Positions 1 to 5,534 of a stretch of 7,002 nucleotides of DNA are shown one piece after another. The notes under the pieces are model-generated. The model was not told the origin of the DNA. It searched no databases and saw nothing but the letters and a program-made list of their open reading frames with translations. Source of the stretch: Planctomycetaceae bacterium. Its GTDB lineage: Bacteria; Planctomycetota; MHYJ01; SBBU01. Location: NCBI GenBank assembly GCA_005239585.1, contig SBBU01000119.1:1-7002 (forward strand), in the 5' to 3' direction. The stretch's first letter is position 1. Each line of letters begins with the position of its first letter. The translations under genes and the position numbers were made by a program.

Positions 1-174
1 AAACGCCATGGCAGCGCTTCTTGCTGAGACCATAGCAACTACAATCAGTATTAGTTTCACCGTTTCTGGTAATTCCTTTGCGGCTAGAAATGCGCTGGAT
101 AGCGCAAATGGTAGTGCAAAAATCGAGTGGTGAAAATTGACCATCTTGAGGGTTTTTGTCAGGTGATTAAGCAT
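1..174 (-). CDS. UbiA-family prenyltransferase, N-terminal fragment (58 codons, runs off window)
   Basis: The reading frame from ATG at 174 stays open to base 1. Its protein starts MLNHLTKTLKMVNFHHSIF and continues FALPFALSSAFLAA, then ends VAMVSARSAAMAF. This is the characteristic N-terminus of UbiA-superfamily polyprenyltransferases: a 'K/H..H.(I/V)FALPFA' first membrane helix and an 'ARSAAMAFNR' second-helix motif, which lies just before the Asp-rich prenyl-diphosphate site (beyond the window edge). Family members are multi-helix inner-membrane enzymes that attach a polyprenyl chain to an aromatic acid in ubiquinone or menaquinone synthesis. Ubiquinone UbiA and the futalosine-pathway enzyme MqnP cannot be separated from this fragment. 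An in-frame TGA lies 10 codons upstream of the ATG, so this ATG or a TTG 8 codons upstream are the only plausible starts. No clear Shine-Dalgarno sequence is visible. It lies 53 bases downstream of the tRNA and may be co-transcribed with it. Confidence 0.85.
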   Translation of the reverse strand, partial: MLNHLTKTLKMVNFHHSIFALPFALSSAFLAAKELPETVKLILIVVAMVSARSAAMAF

Positions 175-227
175 TTGGGGACTACATAAAAACGACAATC
201 ATCAATTCTTAAATCTTCAATGTGGAG

Positions 228-300
228 TATCCCTGGCAGGAATCGAACCTGCAACCCCCGGTTTAGAAAACCGGTGCTCTTCCGATTGAGCTACAGGGAC
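228..300 (-). tRNA. tRNA-Arg (anticodon UCU)
   Basis: A complete 73-base cloverleaf reads on the minus strand. The acceptor stem GTCCCTG/CAGGGAT pairs over 7 bp with one G-U. The D arm is GCTC/GAGC with an 8-base loop containing GG. The anticodon stem is CCGGT/ACCGG with loop TTTCTAA, giving anticodon TCT, which decodes AGA. The variable loop has 5 bases. The T arm is GCAGG/CCTGC with loop TTCGATT, and the discriminator base is A. The 3' CCA is not encoded (the next bases are CTC), so it must be added enzymatically. The gene sits immediately downstream of a MITE-like element whose left direct repeat overlaps the first four tRNA bases. Confidence 0.95.
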
Positions 301-305
301 ACGCC

Positions 306-396
306 CGGCTCTTTGGCCCAATGCCGCCCGTCTCGCTTATGCTTCTAATGCAAATGTTTCGTTTTTTGCCTAAAGCTTTTACTAGGCCAAAGAGCT
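306..396. mobile_element. Small MITE-like inverted-repeat element flanked by 9-bp direct repeats
   Basis: Perfect 11-base inverted repeats, GCTCTTTGGCC at 308-318 and GGCCAAAGAGC at 385-395, enclose 66 bases. The unit is bracketed by perfect direct copies of GGACACGCC at 297-305 and 397-405. Terminal inverted repeats plus a 9-base direct duplication are the signature of a short non-autonomous transposon after insertion. Removing the unit and one repeat restores a continuous tRNA leader. The interior holds no transposase and could not be autonomous. Alternatives are a structured leader RNA of the tRNA transcript or a REP-type repeat. Whether other copies exist cannot be seen here. Confidence 0.45.
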
Positions 397-403
397 GGAC
401 ACG

Positions 404-451
404 CCAATTCGCATGCAGCGAATTGGAAACTGGTTACAAACCAGTTCAATT
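404..451 (-). other. Two adjacent hairpins that can refold into a competing pairing
   Basis: CCAATTCGC (404-412) pairs with GCGAATTGG (418-426), a perfect 9-bp stem with a 5-base loop. AACTGGTT (428-435) pairs with AACCAGTT (439-446), a perfect 8-bp stem with a 3-base loop. In addition AATTG (421-425) can pair with CAATT (447-451), extending the second hairpin at the expense of the first. Neither stem is followed by a U-run on either strand, so they are poor intrinsic terminators. They lie just after the predicted start of the minus-strand transcript leading to the tRNA. Confidence 0.6.
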
Positions 452-457
452 TGTAGG

Positions 458-485
458 ATTATACAGAAATTTGGTGAGTTGCCAA
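458..485 (-). promoter_or_regulatory. Sigma-70-type promoter upstream of the tRNA-Arg leader
   Basis: On the minus strand TTGGCA (485-480), a 16-base spacer and a perfect TATAAT (463-458) form a near-consensus promoter. Transcription would start near 451 and run through the hairpins and the inverted-repeat element into the tRNA. It lies in the 3' flank of the squalene-cyclase-like gene, which fits a separate transcription unit for the tRNA and possibly the UbiA-family gene. Confidence 0.6.
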
Positions 486-514
486 GAGATAAATGTGCCT
501 AAACTATTAGAATA

Positions 515-1567
515 TTATATTTCAGCGATTGGTAAGTGTCTAAGAGGACTAAGAAGCGCAATAAGTGCATTTGTTGTAGCAAAAGTCCTTCCACTAATAC
601 ATGCAGTTCCTGTCCATGAACCGTCACCGTTTTGCTTTGAGATCAAAAGATCCCTGATATATTTATACCATTCATCCCAAGCCTTGCCCCCTTTGATCAA
701 CATGGCATGTGACATCAGTGCTGCAGCCATGAAATCTTCACCTTCATAGGCAAGCAAATTAATATTCTTGCAGGCCTTTATGAAAGCAGGCACTGCTTGT
801 TCTACTTCTTTAGAATTAGCTTCACCCATACCGCAGAGAACCCTTACAGAGCTGGATGTGTTGTAGATACTTGGAAATCCACCATGACCTTGAATGTCAA
901 ACAAACCAGTGCTTGAGTTGAACTGGCTCTTCAAGAAACGGACGGTCTTTTCAACTGCAGCTTTCTTTATTACTATACCTGCCCTGTCTGAAGATCTAAG
1001 CGCCAGCCATGCCTGAGAAGTTGCCTTGAGTGCACCAAATGTTTGTCTGTGCCATGAACCATCTGAATCTTGAGCAGATGCTATAAAGTCGACAAGCTTT
1101 TGGAGTATTTCCCTGAGTTCTTTTGCATCGTCCTTAGCAATCCTCATTCCATAGGCTTGTGTTAGAAATACTGTGCCAATGAAGGCATGAACATTCGTAC
1201 CCAGTTTGCCCTGTATAAGTGTTGACTGTTCATTGGTGATCTTTTTTGGGTTTTTACGGGCCATAGTAAGGATCCAATTATAGGCCTTTTGAATTGCCTC
1301 ATGTGCCTCATTATCTGGTCCGCTTTTTTCTGTATTGCCTGCTGCCATTAAAGCCATAGCACCCAATGCTGTGCACGTAACATCGCCGGGTGTCTTGGAA
1401 TCAATTCCCCATGAGCCGTCTTTATTTTGTGCCTTTAACAACCATTTGATTCCCTTGTCAATTGTTGCCCTTGCCTTGTCCGTAATCTTGTCCCTGTCAT
1501 CTTGCATATTTGAGCTGGCAGCTAAGGTTATTACTGCAATCGCTACAAGAGCAATTCTATTGAACAT
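515..1567 (-). CDS. Secreted squalene-cyclase-fold (prenyltransferase/squalene-oxidase repeat) protein
   Basis: 350 residues. The N-terminus MFNRIALVAIAVITLAASS is a signal peptide: a basic residue, a hydrophobic core and small residues before a polar region. The mature part carries QW-type repeats of the alpha/alpha-toroid terpenoid-cyclase fold: QNKDGSW (47-53), QDSDGSW (166-172), QNGDGSW (322-328) and a degenerate copy around QFNSSTGLF (215-223). The DxDD acid motif of true squalene-hopene cyclases is absent, and the chain is about half the length of a functional cyclase, so terpene cyclisation is unlikely. Related planctomycete proteins of this fold are exported and of unknown role. The C-terminus ends PLRHLPIAEI. 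An AGGAGA Shine-Dalgarno sequence sits 5 bases before the ATG, the best in the window. The gene lies 73 bases after the TPR gene and may have its own promoter. Fold assignment is confident; function is unknown. Confidence 0.85.
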   Translation of the reverse strand: MFNRIALVAIAVITLAASSNMQDDRDKITDKARATIDKGIKWLLKAQNKDGSWGIDSKTPGDVTCTALGAMALMAAGNTEKSGPDNEAHEAIQKAYNWILTMARKNPKKITNEQSTLIQGKLGTNVHAFIGTVFLTQAYGMRIAKDDAKELREILQKLVDFIASAQDSDGSWHRQTFGALKATSQAWLALRSSDRAGIVIKKAAVEKTVRFLKSQFNSSTGLFDIQGHGGFPSIYNTSSSVRVLCGMGEANSKEVEQAVPAFIKACKNINLLAYEGEDFMAAALMSHAMLIKGGKAWDEWYKYIRDLLISKQNGDGSWTGTACISGRTFATTNALIALLSPLRHLPIAEI

Positions 1568-1572
1568 GACAT

Positions 1573-1578
1573 TCTCCT
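1573..1578 (-). promoter_or_regulatory. Ribosome binding site of the squalene-cyclase-like gene
   Basis: AGGAGA on the minus strand lies 5 bases before the ATG at 1567. It fixes this start and contrasts with the weak or missing sites of most other genes here. Confidence 0.75.
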
Positions 1579-1594
1579 AAAATAAACAGTTTAT

Positions 1595-1623
1595 AGTATA
1601 CCCTATATATATAGACGCTTTAG
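1595..1623 (-). promoter_or_regulatory. Possible weak promoter of the squalene-cyclase-like gene, with an AT palindrome
   Basis: In the 73-base gap after the TPR gene, TATACT (1600-1595) could be a -10 box, giving a start near 1588 and a leader of about 20 bases. The hexamer 17 bases upstream, CTAAAG, is a poor -35. The spacer contains the perfect 12-base palindrome CTATATATATAG (1603-1614), which could be a protein-binding site or simply AT-rich promoter DNA. No terminator hairpin is visible in this gap, so read-through from the upstream operon is also possible. Confidence 0.3.
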
Positions 1624-1640
1624 ACCCCAAAAAAGTTCCA

Positions 1641-2141
1641 TTAATTCAAATTTATTACTAGTCGAGATAGCTCTTTTTTTGCTGCCGAGTCATCCGGGCA
1701 AATCCTCAAGGCCGTTTCCAATTCCATTATGGCATCTGGGGTCATATTTTTCATTATGTATACGCGAGCCAGGTTTATATGTGGGAAATGTCTCGGTTCG
1801 TATCTTTTTGCCTCTATTGCCTTTTTTAACCATGCAATTGCCTCCTCGGGCTTACCCAAGGCTATTAGGTAGGAACCGATGTCATTGTATGGATTACCAA
1901 AGTCAGGGTCGATTTGTATAGCAATTTTGCATTGTTCGATTGCTTCGTGCAGCTTTCCTTGAAAGCTTAAAGCCCAACCTAAAAAGGTATGGGCTTCAGC
2001 GGTTGGGAAAAGTTCAATCGATTTCATGTAATGTTCAATAGCCAAATCTAAAAGTCCTTGCGATTGATAAGCATATGCTTTTTTAAAGAGTACCTCAGCT
2101 TCCTTGCTTAAAGGGTTCTCTTGTGGCCAGAAAACATTCAT
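1641..2141 (-). CDS. Small tetratricopeptide-repeat (TPR) protein
   Basis: 166 residues forming about four TPR units at roughly 14-47, 48-81, 82-115 and 119-152. They show the usual small/large residue pattern, for example 'AHTFLGWALSFQGKLHEAIE' followed by 'AIQIDPDF', and 'IGSYLIALGKPEEAIAWLKK'. There is no signal peptide, membrane helix or catalytic domain, so it is probably a cytoplasmic scaffold that binds a partner protein. Start ATG at 2141 lies 15 bases after the aldehyde dehydrogenase stop, making it the likely last gene of the Rieske-ferredoxin-ALDH operon. No strong Shine-Dalgarno sequence precedes it. The partner cannot be deduced; proximity only suggests a link to the operon enzymes. 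Confidence 0.85.
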   Translation of the reverse strand: MNVFWPQENPLSKEAEVLFKKAYAYQSQGLLDLAIEHYMKSIELFPTAEAHTFLGWALSFQGKLHEAIEQCKIAIQIDPDFGNPYNDIGSYLIALGKPEEAIAWLKKAIEAKRYEPRHFPHINLARVYIMKNMTPDAIMELETALRICPDDSAAKKELSRLVINLN

Positions 2142-2156
2142 TGTATCTGAAAGGTC

Positions 2157-3644
2157 TTAACCCTGGACATCCATTTGCGCCTTTTGAAGTCTGCCACTGT
2201 AATCTATAAAGACAGTTTTCCATTCGGTAAAGACATCATATATTGTATGTGCACCCTCTCTGTGTCCATTACCTGTTTCTTTGAACCCCCCGAAAGGAAG
2301 GTGAGCCTCTGCACCTATGGTAGGGGCGTTTACATAAACAACGCCATTTTCTGCCTCTTCAATAAATCTGAATGCCCTGTTTATGTCTTGCGTGTATAAA
2401 GAGCAGGATAGGCCATAGGAAACATTGTTTAGAATCTTGATTGCTTCGTCAATGGAATTGGTTGAGATTATTGATACCACTGGGCCAAATATTTCCTCTT
2501 TTGCAATCTTCATCTCTGGAGAGACGTTATCAAAGATTGTTGGTTCATAAAAGTATCCATTCTTTAGGTTGCCTTCAGATGCCCTCTTGCCTCCGATAAG
2601 CAGTTTTGCACCCTCCTTCTTGCCAATCTCTATATATTTATTGATAAATTCTATTCTACCGGCATTGACGACAGGCCCAACATCTGTTTGTGGGTCAAGG
2701 CCATTCCCAAGTCTTAATTTTTTTGCTCTCTCCATAAATTTGTTTATGAATGTCTCCTTGATCTTTGAGTGAAGTATCAGACGGCTCGTTGCGGTGCACC
2801 GTTGACCGGTAGTTCCAAATGCACCCCACACAGAACCTTCAACCGCATTATCAATATCTGCATCTTCCATAACAATCTGTGCATTTTTCCCGCCGAGTTC
2901 ACATGATACACGCTTTAGGCTGCCTCCTGCGATCGCATTTATCTCTCTTCCCACCTCGCATGAGCCTGTGAATGAAACAACTCTGACATCCGGGTGTCTT
3001 ACAAGTGGAATACCTACATTTGAGCCGCTCCCGTGGACGATATTTACTACTCCTTCTGGTATTCCTGCCTCGAGTAAAATCTCAACAAGTGTGTGCCCGC
3101 TCTTTGGTGTGTCGCTAGCAGGTTTGAAGACCACCGTGTTCCCAGCTACTAGTGCTGGAAAAAGTTTCCATGATGGAATAGCCATTGGGAAATTCCATGG
3201 AGTAATCAATACGCAGACCCCTATAGGGGCCCTAATAGTCATTGCAAATTTATCTTTCAGCTCGCTTGGGGTTGTGAAACCAAATAGCCTTCGACCTTCA
3301 CCTGCATGGTGATAAGCAGTGTCGATTGCCTCTTGAACATCTCCGTTTGTTTCTTTCAGTACCTTCCCCATTTCTCTCGTCATTTCACGTGCGAGCTCGG
3401 CTTTTCTCTTGATTAAAAGCTCTCCCGTCTTGAATAGTATCTCGGCGCGTTTTGGGGCGGGTACCTTTTTCCATGTTGAAAAGGCCTTTTTAGCTGCTTG
3501 AATGGCTGCTTCCACATCGTCAGGAGTTGAGGCGGGGAACTCTCCTACAATATCGGAATTGTCAGCTGGATTTATATTGAGAAAAGTTTTTCCCCCTTTG
3601 GCATCTTGCCATTTGCCATTTATGAGGTTTTTATATCTATCCAT
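2157..3644 (-). CDS. NAD(P)-dependent aldehyde dehydrogenase (ALDH superfamily, semialdehyde-dehydrogenase-like)
   Basis: 495 residues, full length for the superfamily. It oxidises an aldehyde to the carboxylic acid with NAD(P)+ in the cytoplasm. All hallmark residues are present: the oxyanion Asn in PWNF (N151), the cofactor-binding Lys in VVFKPAS (K174), the FTGS loop (225-228), the general base Glu in CELGGKN (E249), the nucleophile Cys in [11 protein letters not shown] (C283) and Glu in EEIFGP (E384). The 'GQRCTATSR' context and the C-terminal GNGHREG...FTEWK tail resemble ketoglutarate-semialdehyde, succinate-semialdehyde and related dehydrogenases, but the substrate cannot be assigned. 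AAGAGGAG lies unusually close (3 bases) to the ATG. The gene starts 12 bases after the ferredoxin stop and ends 15 bases before the TPR start. It is not a ferredoxin-dependent tungsten-type aldehyde oxidoreductase. Confidence 0.95.
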   Translation of the reverse strand: MDRYKNLINGKWQDAKGGKTFLNINPADNSDIVGEFPASTPDDVEAAIQAAKKAFSTWKKVPAPKRAEILFKTGELLIKRKAELAREMTREMGKVLKETNGDVQEAIDTAYHHAGEGRRLFGFTTPSELKDKFAMTIRAPIGVCVLITPWNFPMAIPSWKLFPALVAGNTVVFKPASDTPKSGHTLVEILLEAGIPEGVVNIVHGSGSNVGIPLVRHPDVRVVSFTGSCEVGREINAIAGGSLKRVSCELGGKNAQIVMEDADIDNAVEGSVWGAFGTTGQRCTATSRLILHSKIKETFINKFMERAKKLRLGNGLDPQTDVGPVVNAGRIEFINKYIEIGKKEGAKLLIGGKRASEGNLKNGYFYEPTIFDNVSPEMKIAKEEIFGPVVSIISTNSIDEAIKILNNVSYGLSCSLYTQDINRAFRFIEEAENGVVYVNAPTIGAEAHLPFGGFKETGNGHREGAHTIYDVFTEWKTVFIDYSGRLQKAQMDVQG

Positions 3645-3647
3645 GAA

Positions 3648-3655
3648 CTCCTCTT
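3648..3655 (-). promoter_or_regulatory. Ribosome binding site of the aldehyde dehydrogenase gene, short spacing
   Basis: AAGAGGAG on the minus strand is followed by only TTC before the ATG at 3644. It lies between the ferredoxin stop and the ALDH start, consistent with coupled translation in one operon. Confidence 0.6.
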
Positions 3656-3656
3656 A

Positions 3657-3902
3657 CTATTGTACAGATTTTCTAAAAAAGTCTGCATTTTTCTGTATGA
3701 AATGTTTCCATTTGTCAGGTACTTCATCACCTACGTAGATTGCATTTACTGGGCAAGGTTCAACGCATGCCCCACAATCTATGCACTCATCTGGGTCTAT
3801 GTAAAGCATATCATCGCCCTCGTGTATGCAGTCAACTGGACATGCAGGGACGCAGGCCTTGTCTTTCACTCCAATGCAGGGTTCGCAGATTATGTAGGCC
3901 AT
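3657..3902 (-). CDS. Seven-iron ferredoxin ([3Fe-4S][4Fe-4S], Thermus/Bacillus type)
   Basis: 81 residues, a soluble low-potential electron carrier. The first cluster motif reads C9-IGVKDKA-C17-VPA-C21-P. Val12 stands where eight-iron ferredoxins have their second Cys, so C9, C17 and C50 would hold a [3Fe-4S] cluster. The second motif C40-ID-C43-GA-C46 together with C21 holds the [4Fe-4S] cluster. C25 matches the free Cys of the family. The tail 'EVPDKWKHFIQKNADFF' closely matches the seven-iron ferredoxins of Thermus and Bacillus, recognised from memory of the family. The gene (sometimes called fdxA) starts 10 bases after the Rieske stop and ends 12 bases before ALDH. No obvious Shine-Dalgarno sequence precedes the ATG. 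The redox partner is unknown. Confidence 0.92.
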   Translation of the reverse strand: MAYIICEPCIGVKDKACVPACPVDCIHEGDDMLYIDPDECIDCGACVEPCPVNAIYVGDEVPDKWKHFIQKNADFFRKSVQ

Positions 3903-3912
3903 ATCTAGTGAG

Positions 3913-4218
3913 CTAAATATTTATGAAAATGTCGCCATCTTGAATCCTAGTCTCGTATACTGGAATCATGACTCTTGAGCTCAAAACTGACCGGCCGTTT
4001 GTGACATCGAAGGCCCACCCATGCCACGGACAGATCACAGTGTTTCCATCAATCTCCCCCTCGTCGAGCGGACCACCTTGATGCGGGCATACAGTTGTAG
4101 TCGCGTATATTTTCCCTTCGATGTTGTAGATGGCGACTTCTTTGCCGTTAACGACCACTTTTTTTATGCTTCCGGGGGTCAAGTCGGATGCCTTTGCTAC
4201 CTTTGTAAACTCTGCCAT
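3913..4218 (-). CDS. Rieske [2Fe-2S] ferredoxin-like protein
   Basis: 101 residues from ATG at 4218. The Rieske cluster motif is complete: C44-P-H46 then, 16 residues later, C63-PW-H66, in the context CPHQGGPLDEG...CPWHGWAFDV. This is the soluble-type Rieske domain found in ferredoxins of ring-hydroxylating dioxygenases and in the NirD-like small subunit. There is no membrane helix or oxygenase domain, so it is a stand-alone electron carrier. A TTG at 4251 would add 11 residues, but it would place the promoter -10 inside the gene; MAEFTKVAKASDL is the typical family start and a weak AGAAGA precedes it. It is the first gene of the four-gene leftward operon. Confidence 0.92.
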   Translation of the reverse strand: MAEFTKVAKASDLTPGSIKKVVVNGKEVAIYNIEGKIYATTTVCPHQGGPLDEGEIDGNTVICPWHGWAFDVTNGRSVLSSRVMIPVYETRIQDGDIFINI

Positions 4219-4219
4219 T

Positions 4220-4247
4220 TTGATCTTCTTGTGCTTTTTAGTATAAT
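4220..4247 (+). promoter_or_regulatory. Divergent promoter of the rightward cluster, possibly giving a leaderless mRNA
   Basis: TTGATC (4220-4225), a 16-base spacer and a perfect TATAAT (4242-4247) point rightward. The expected start point, 7 bases past the -10, falls on the A of the ATG at 4254. The -10 overlaps that of the leftward operon promoter by four bases. An in-frame TAG at 4239-4241 excludes a start farther upstream. Confidence 0.5.
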
Positions 4248-4268
4248 TCAAGCATGTTTTGCAGTCAA
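4240..4268 (-). promoter_or_regulatory. Strong sigma-70-type promoter of the Rieske-ferredoxin-ALDH-TPR operon
   Basis: Minus-strand TTGACT (4268-4263), a 17-base spacer and TATACT (4245-4240) are near consensus with ideal spacing. The start point would be near 4233, giving a leader of about 15 bases before the Rieske ATG at 4218. The -35 box lies inside codons 4-5 of the divergent rightward gene. Confidence 0.7.
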
Positions 4269-5534
4269 GCAGCTATAATTCTCTTGATTTCATCTGCTCT
4301 CCAGTACAAAACGAATTTTGATTCAGCAGATGAGCAGACAGGTTGGACATTTTCTTCTACACAACCACCCATCACGTGGGCAATGGATGGTACACCAGCA
4401 AATATCTTGGGTGGTTCATATTTAAGCGCCCCTTCTAGTTTGAATTACAATAATGCGACAAATTATCAATCTGGTATTCTCCCTAACAGCGGCACTGCAC
4501 TATCGCCAATCATAGATATTTCTAATATGGGTTCACCCCGATTGGTTTTTTGGTGTAATTTCTTCACAGATAGTCCATCAGGAGATACTGATAAACGAAT
4601 AGTAAGGATAAAATCCAATGATAACTTGACTGTTTTAAAAGAGGCAAATCTGACGTTTAATGATGGCTGCTATGGGTTTGGTTTATGGCATCCACATATT
4701 ATTCATCTTCGCAATGAATGGCTTGAGGTGCGAATAGAATTCTCTTTCGATACAGTTACGATGTTCAGGAACGACTATGCCGGCTGGTTTGTTGATAACT
4801 TGACAGTGGATGAAACTTCGAGTTTCCAGCAGACCATTTACTATCAACAAAATTTCGACTCGATAATCGACTGGCAGTTTACATTCAACCAGATGGGAAA
4901 TATGTTTAGTGTCGGGCCCGGGGCGGGCAGTGTCAAATCACTCTCCGGTTTTAACACCCTGCGGTATAATAATGGTGTTAACTATAATACTGGAGGCAGA
5001 AATTTCGGCTCGGCTCTTTCACCACCGATAACAATCGGGGCCTATAGACCATCCTATCTCTTGTTCTGGTGTAATTACAATACGGATACGTCAAATAGCT
5101 CATCTGACAAAAGGTTTGTATCGATACATAGTTCCATAACTGGCAGCTTGCTTGCTACTTATCAGGTTACAGGTTCAGGAGAGTCGGGCGGAATATATGA
5201 ATGTCCGGAGATGGATGTATGGCATTCCCATATTATTCCTCTCAAGCCAGAATGGAATCAAATAGAGTTAGAATTCTCATTTGATACTATTAACGAAAAG
5301 GATAATGACCGTACAGGGTGGCATATAGACAATATAACAATATTGGGAAATGCTCAGATTCTTGAGACGAGGAGGGGGGGAGGTGTCTGTAGCGGTTCGA
5401 TCTCATTTAGAAACCCACCGCGAGATGTAACGGGATGGCTGTTATTGTCTATAATTGTTATTCTTGTGATAATTGCCATTAACTGGAGAGAAAGGTTGCA
5501 TAATTTAAAGGGCTTTTTTTCGTCTAAATCATAA
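4254..5534 (+). CDS. Exported protein with two jelly-roll-like repeats and a C-terminal membrane anchor / sorting tail
   Basis: 426 residues. A short hydrophobic N-terminus (MFCSQAAIILLISSALQ) acts as a signal sequence but lacks the usual basic residues. Two tandem repeats follow at about 18-187 and 196-366: YKTNFDS/YQQNFDS, LNYNNATNY/LRYNNGVNY, FWCNFFTD/FWCNYNTD, WHPHIIHL/WHSHIIPL, FSFDT in both, and GWFVDNLTV/GWHIDNITI. The closing 'GW.(V/I)DN' strand resembles beta-sandwich (MAM or immune-inhibitor-A-like) accessory domains of secreted proteins. No protease zinc motif is present. The tail has RRGGGVC (373-379), then NPPRDVT, a membrane helix (about 393-410) and WRERLHNLK, the three-part form of a Cys-containing CTERM sorting signal. 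It overlaps the next gene in TAATG. Function unknown; ligand binding at the cell surface is a guess. Confidence 0.85.
   Translation: MFCSQAAIILLISSALQYKTNFDSADEQTGWTFSSTQPPITWAMDGTPANILGGSYLSAPSSLNYNNATNYQSGILPNSGTALSPIIDISNMGSPRLVFWCNFFTDSPSGDTDKRIVRIKSNDNLTVLKEANLTFNDGCYGFGLWHPHIIHLRNEWLEVRIEFSFDTVTMFRNDYAGWFVDNLTVDETSSFQQTIYYQQNFDSIIDWQFTFNQMGNMFSVGPGAGSVKSLSGFNTLRYNNGVNYNTGGRNFGSALSPPITIGAYRPSYLLFWCNYNTDTSNSSSDKRFVSIHSSITGSLLATYQVTGSGESGGIYECPEMDVWHSHIIPLKPEWNQIELEFSFDTINEKDNDRTGWHIDNITILGNAQILETRRGGGVCSGSISFRNPPRDVTGWLLLSIIVILVIIAINWRERLHNLKGFFSSKS

Noticed and set aside
404..446. Hairpins as intrinsic terminators of the cyclase-fold gene
   Set aside because: Neither stem is followed by a T-run on the minus strand (next bases TCC and CGTGTCC), and a promoter lies between the gene and the stems.
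228..460. Complete one-piece tmRNA gene
   Set aside because: The conserved 5' tRNA-like part (GGATTCGACGG-type) is missing, and the downstream tRNA folds as an ordinary full tRNA-Arg with an anticodon arm.
321..749. 142-codon plus-strand frame overlapping the inverted-repeat element and the end of the cyclase-fold gene
   Set aside because: Half of it is antisense to a well-supported gene and the rest crosses the hairpins; no ribosome binding site or recognisable domain.
3606..3908. 100-codon plus-strand frame opposite the ferredoxin
   Set aside because: Entirely antisense to the ferredoxin gene and the start of the ALDH gene, whose motifs are unambiguous.
4219..4251. Upstream TTG start of the Rieske protein
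   Set aside because: It would place the strong promoter's -10 inside the coding sequence and add a Lys-rich extension not seen in the family; ATG at 4218 fits better.
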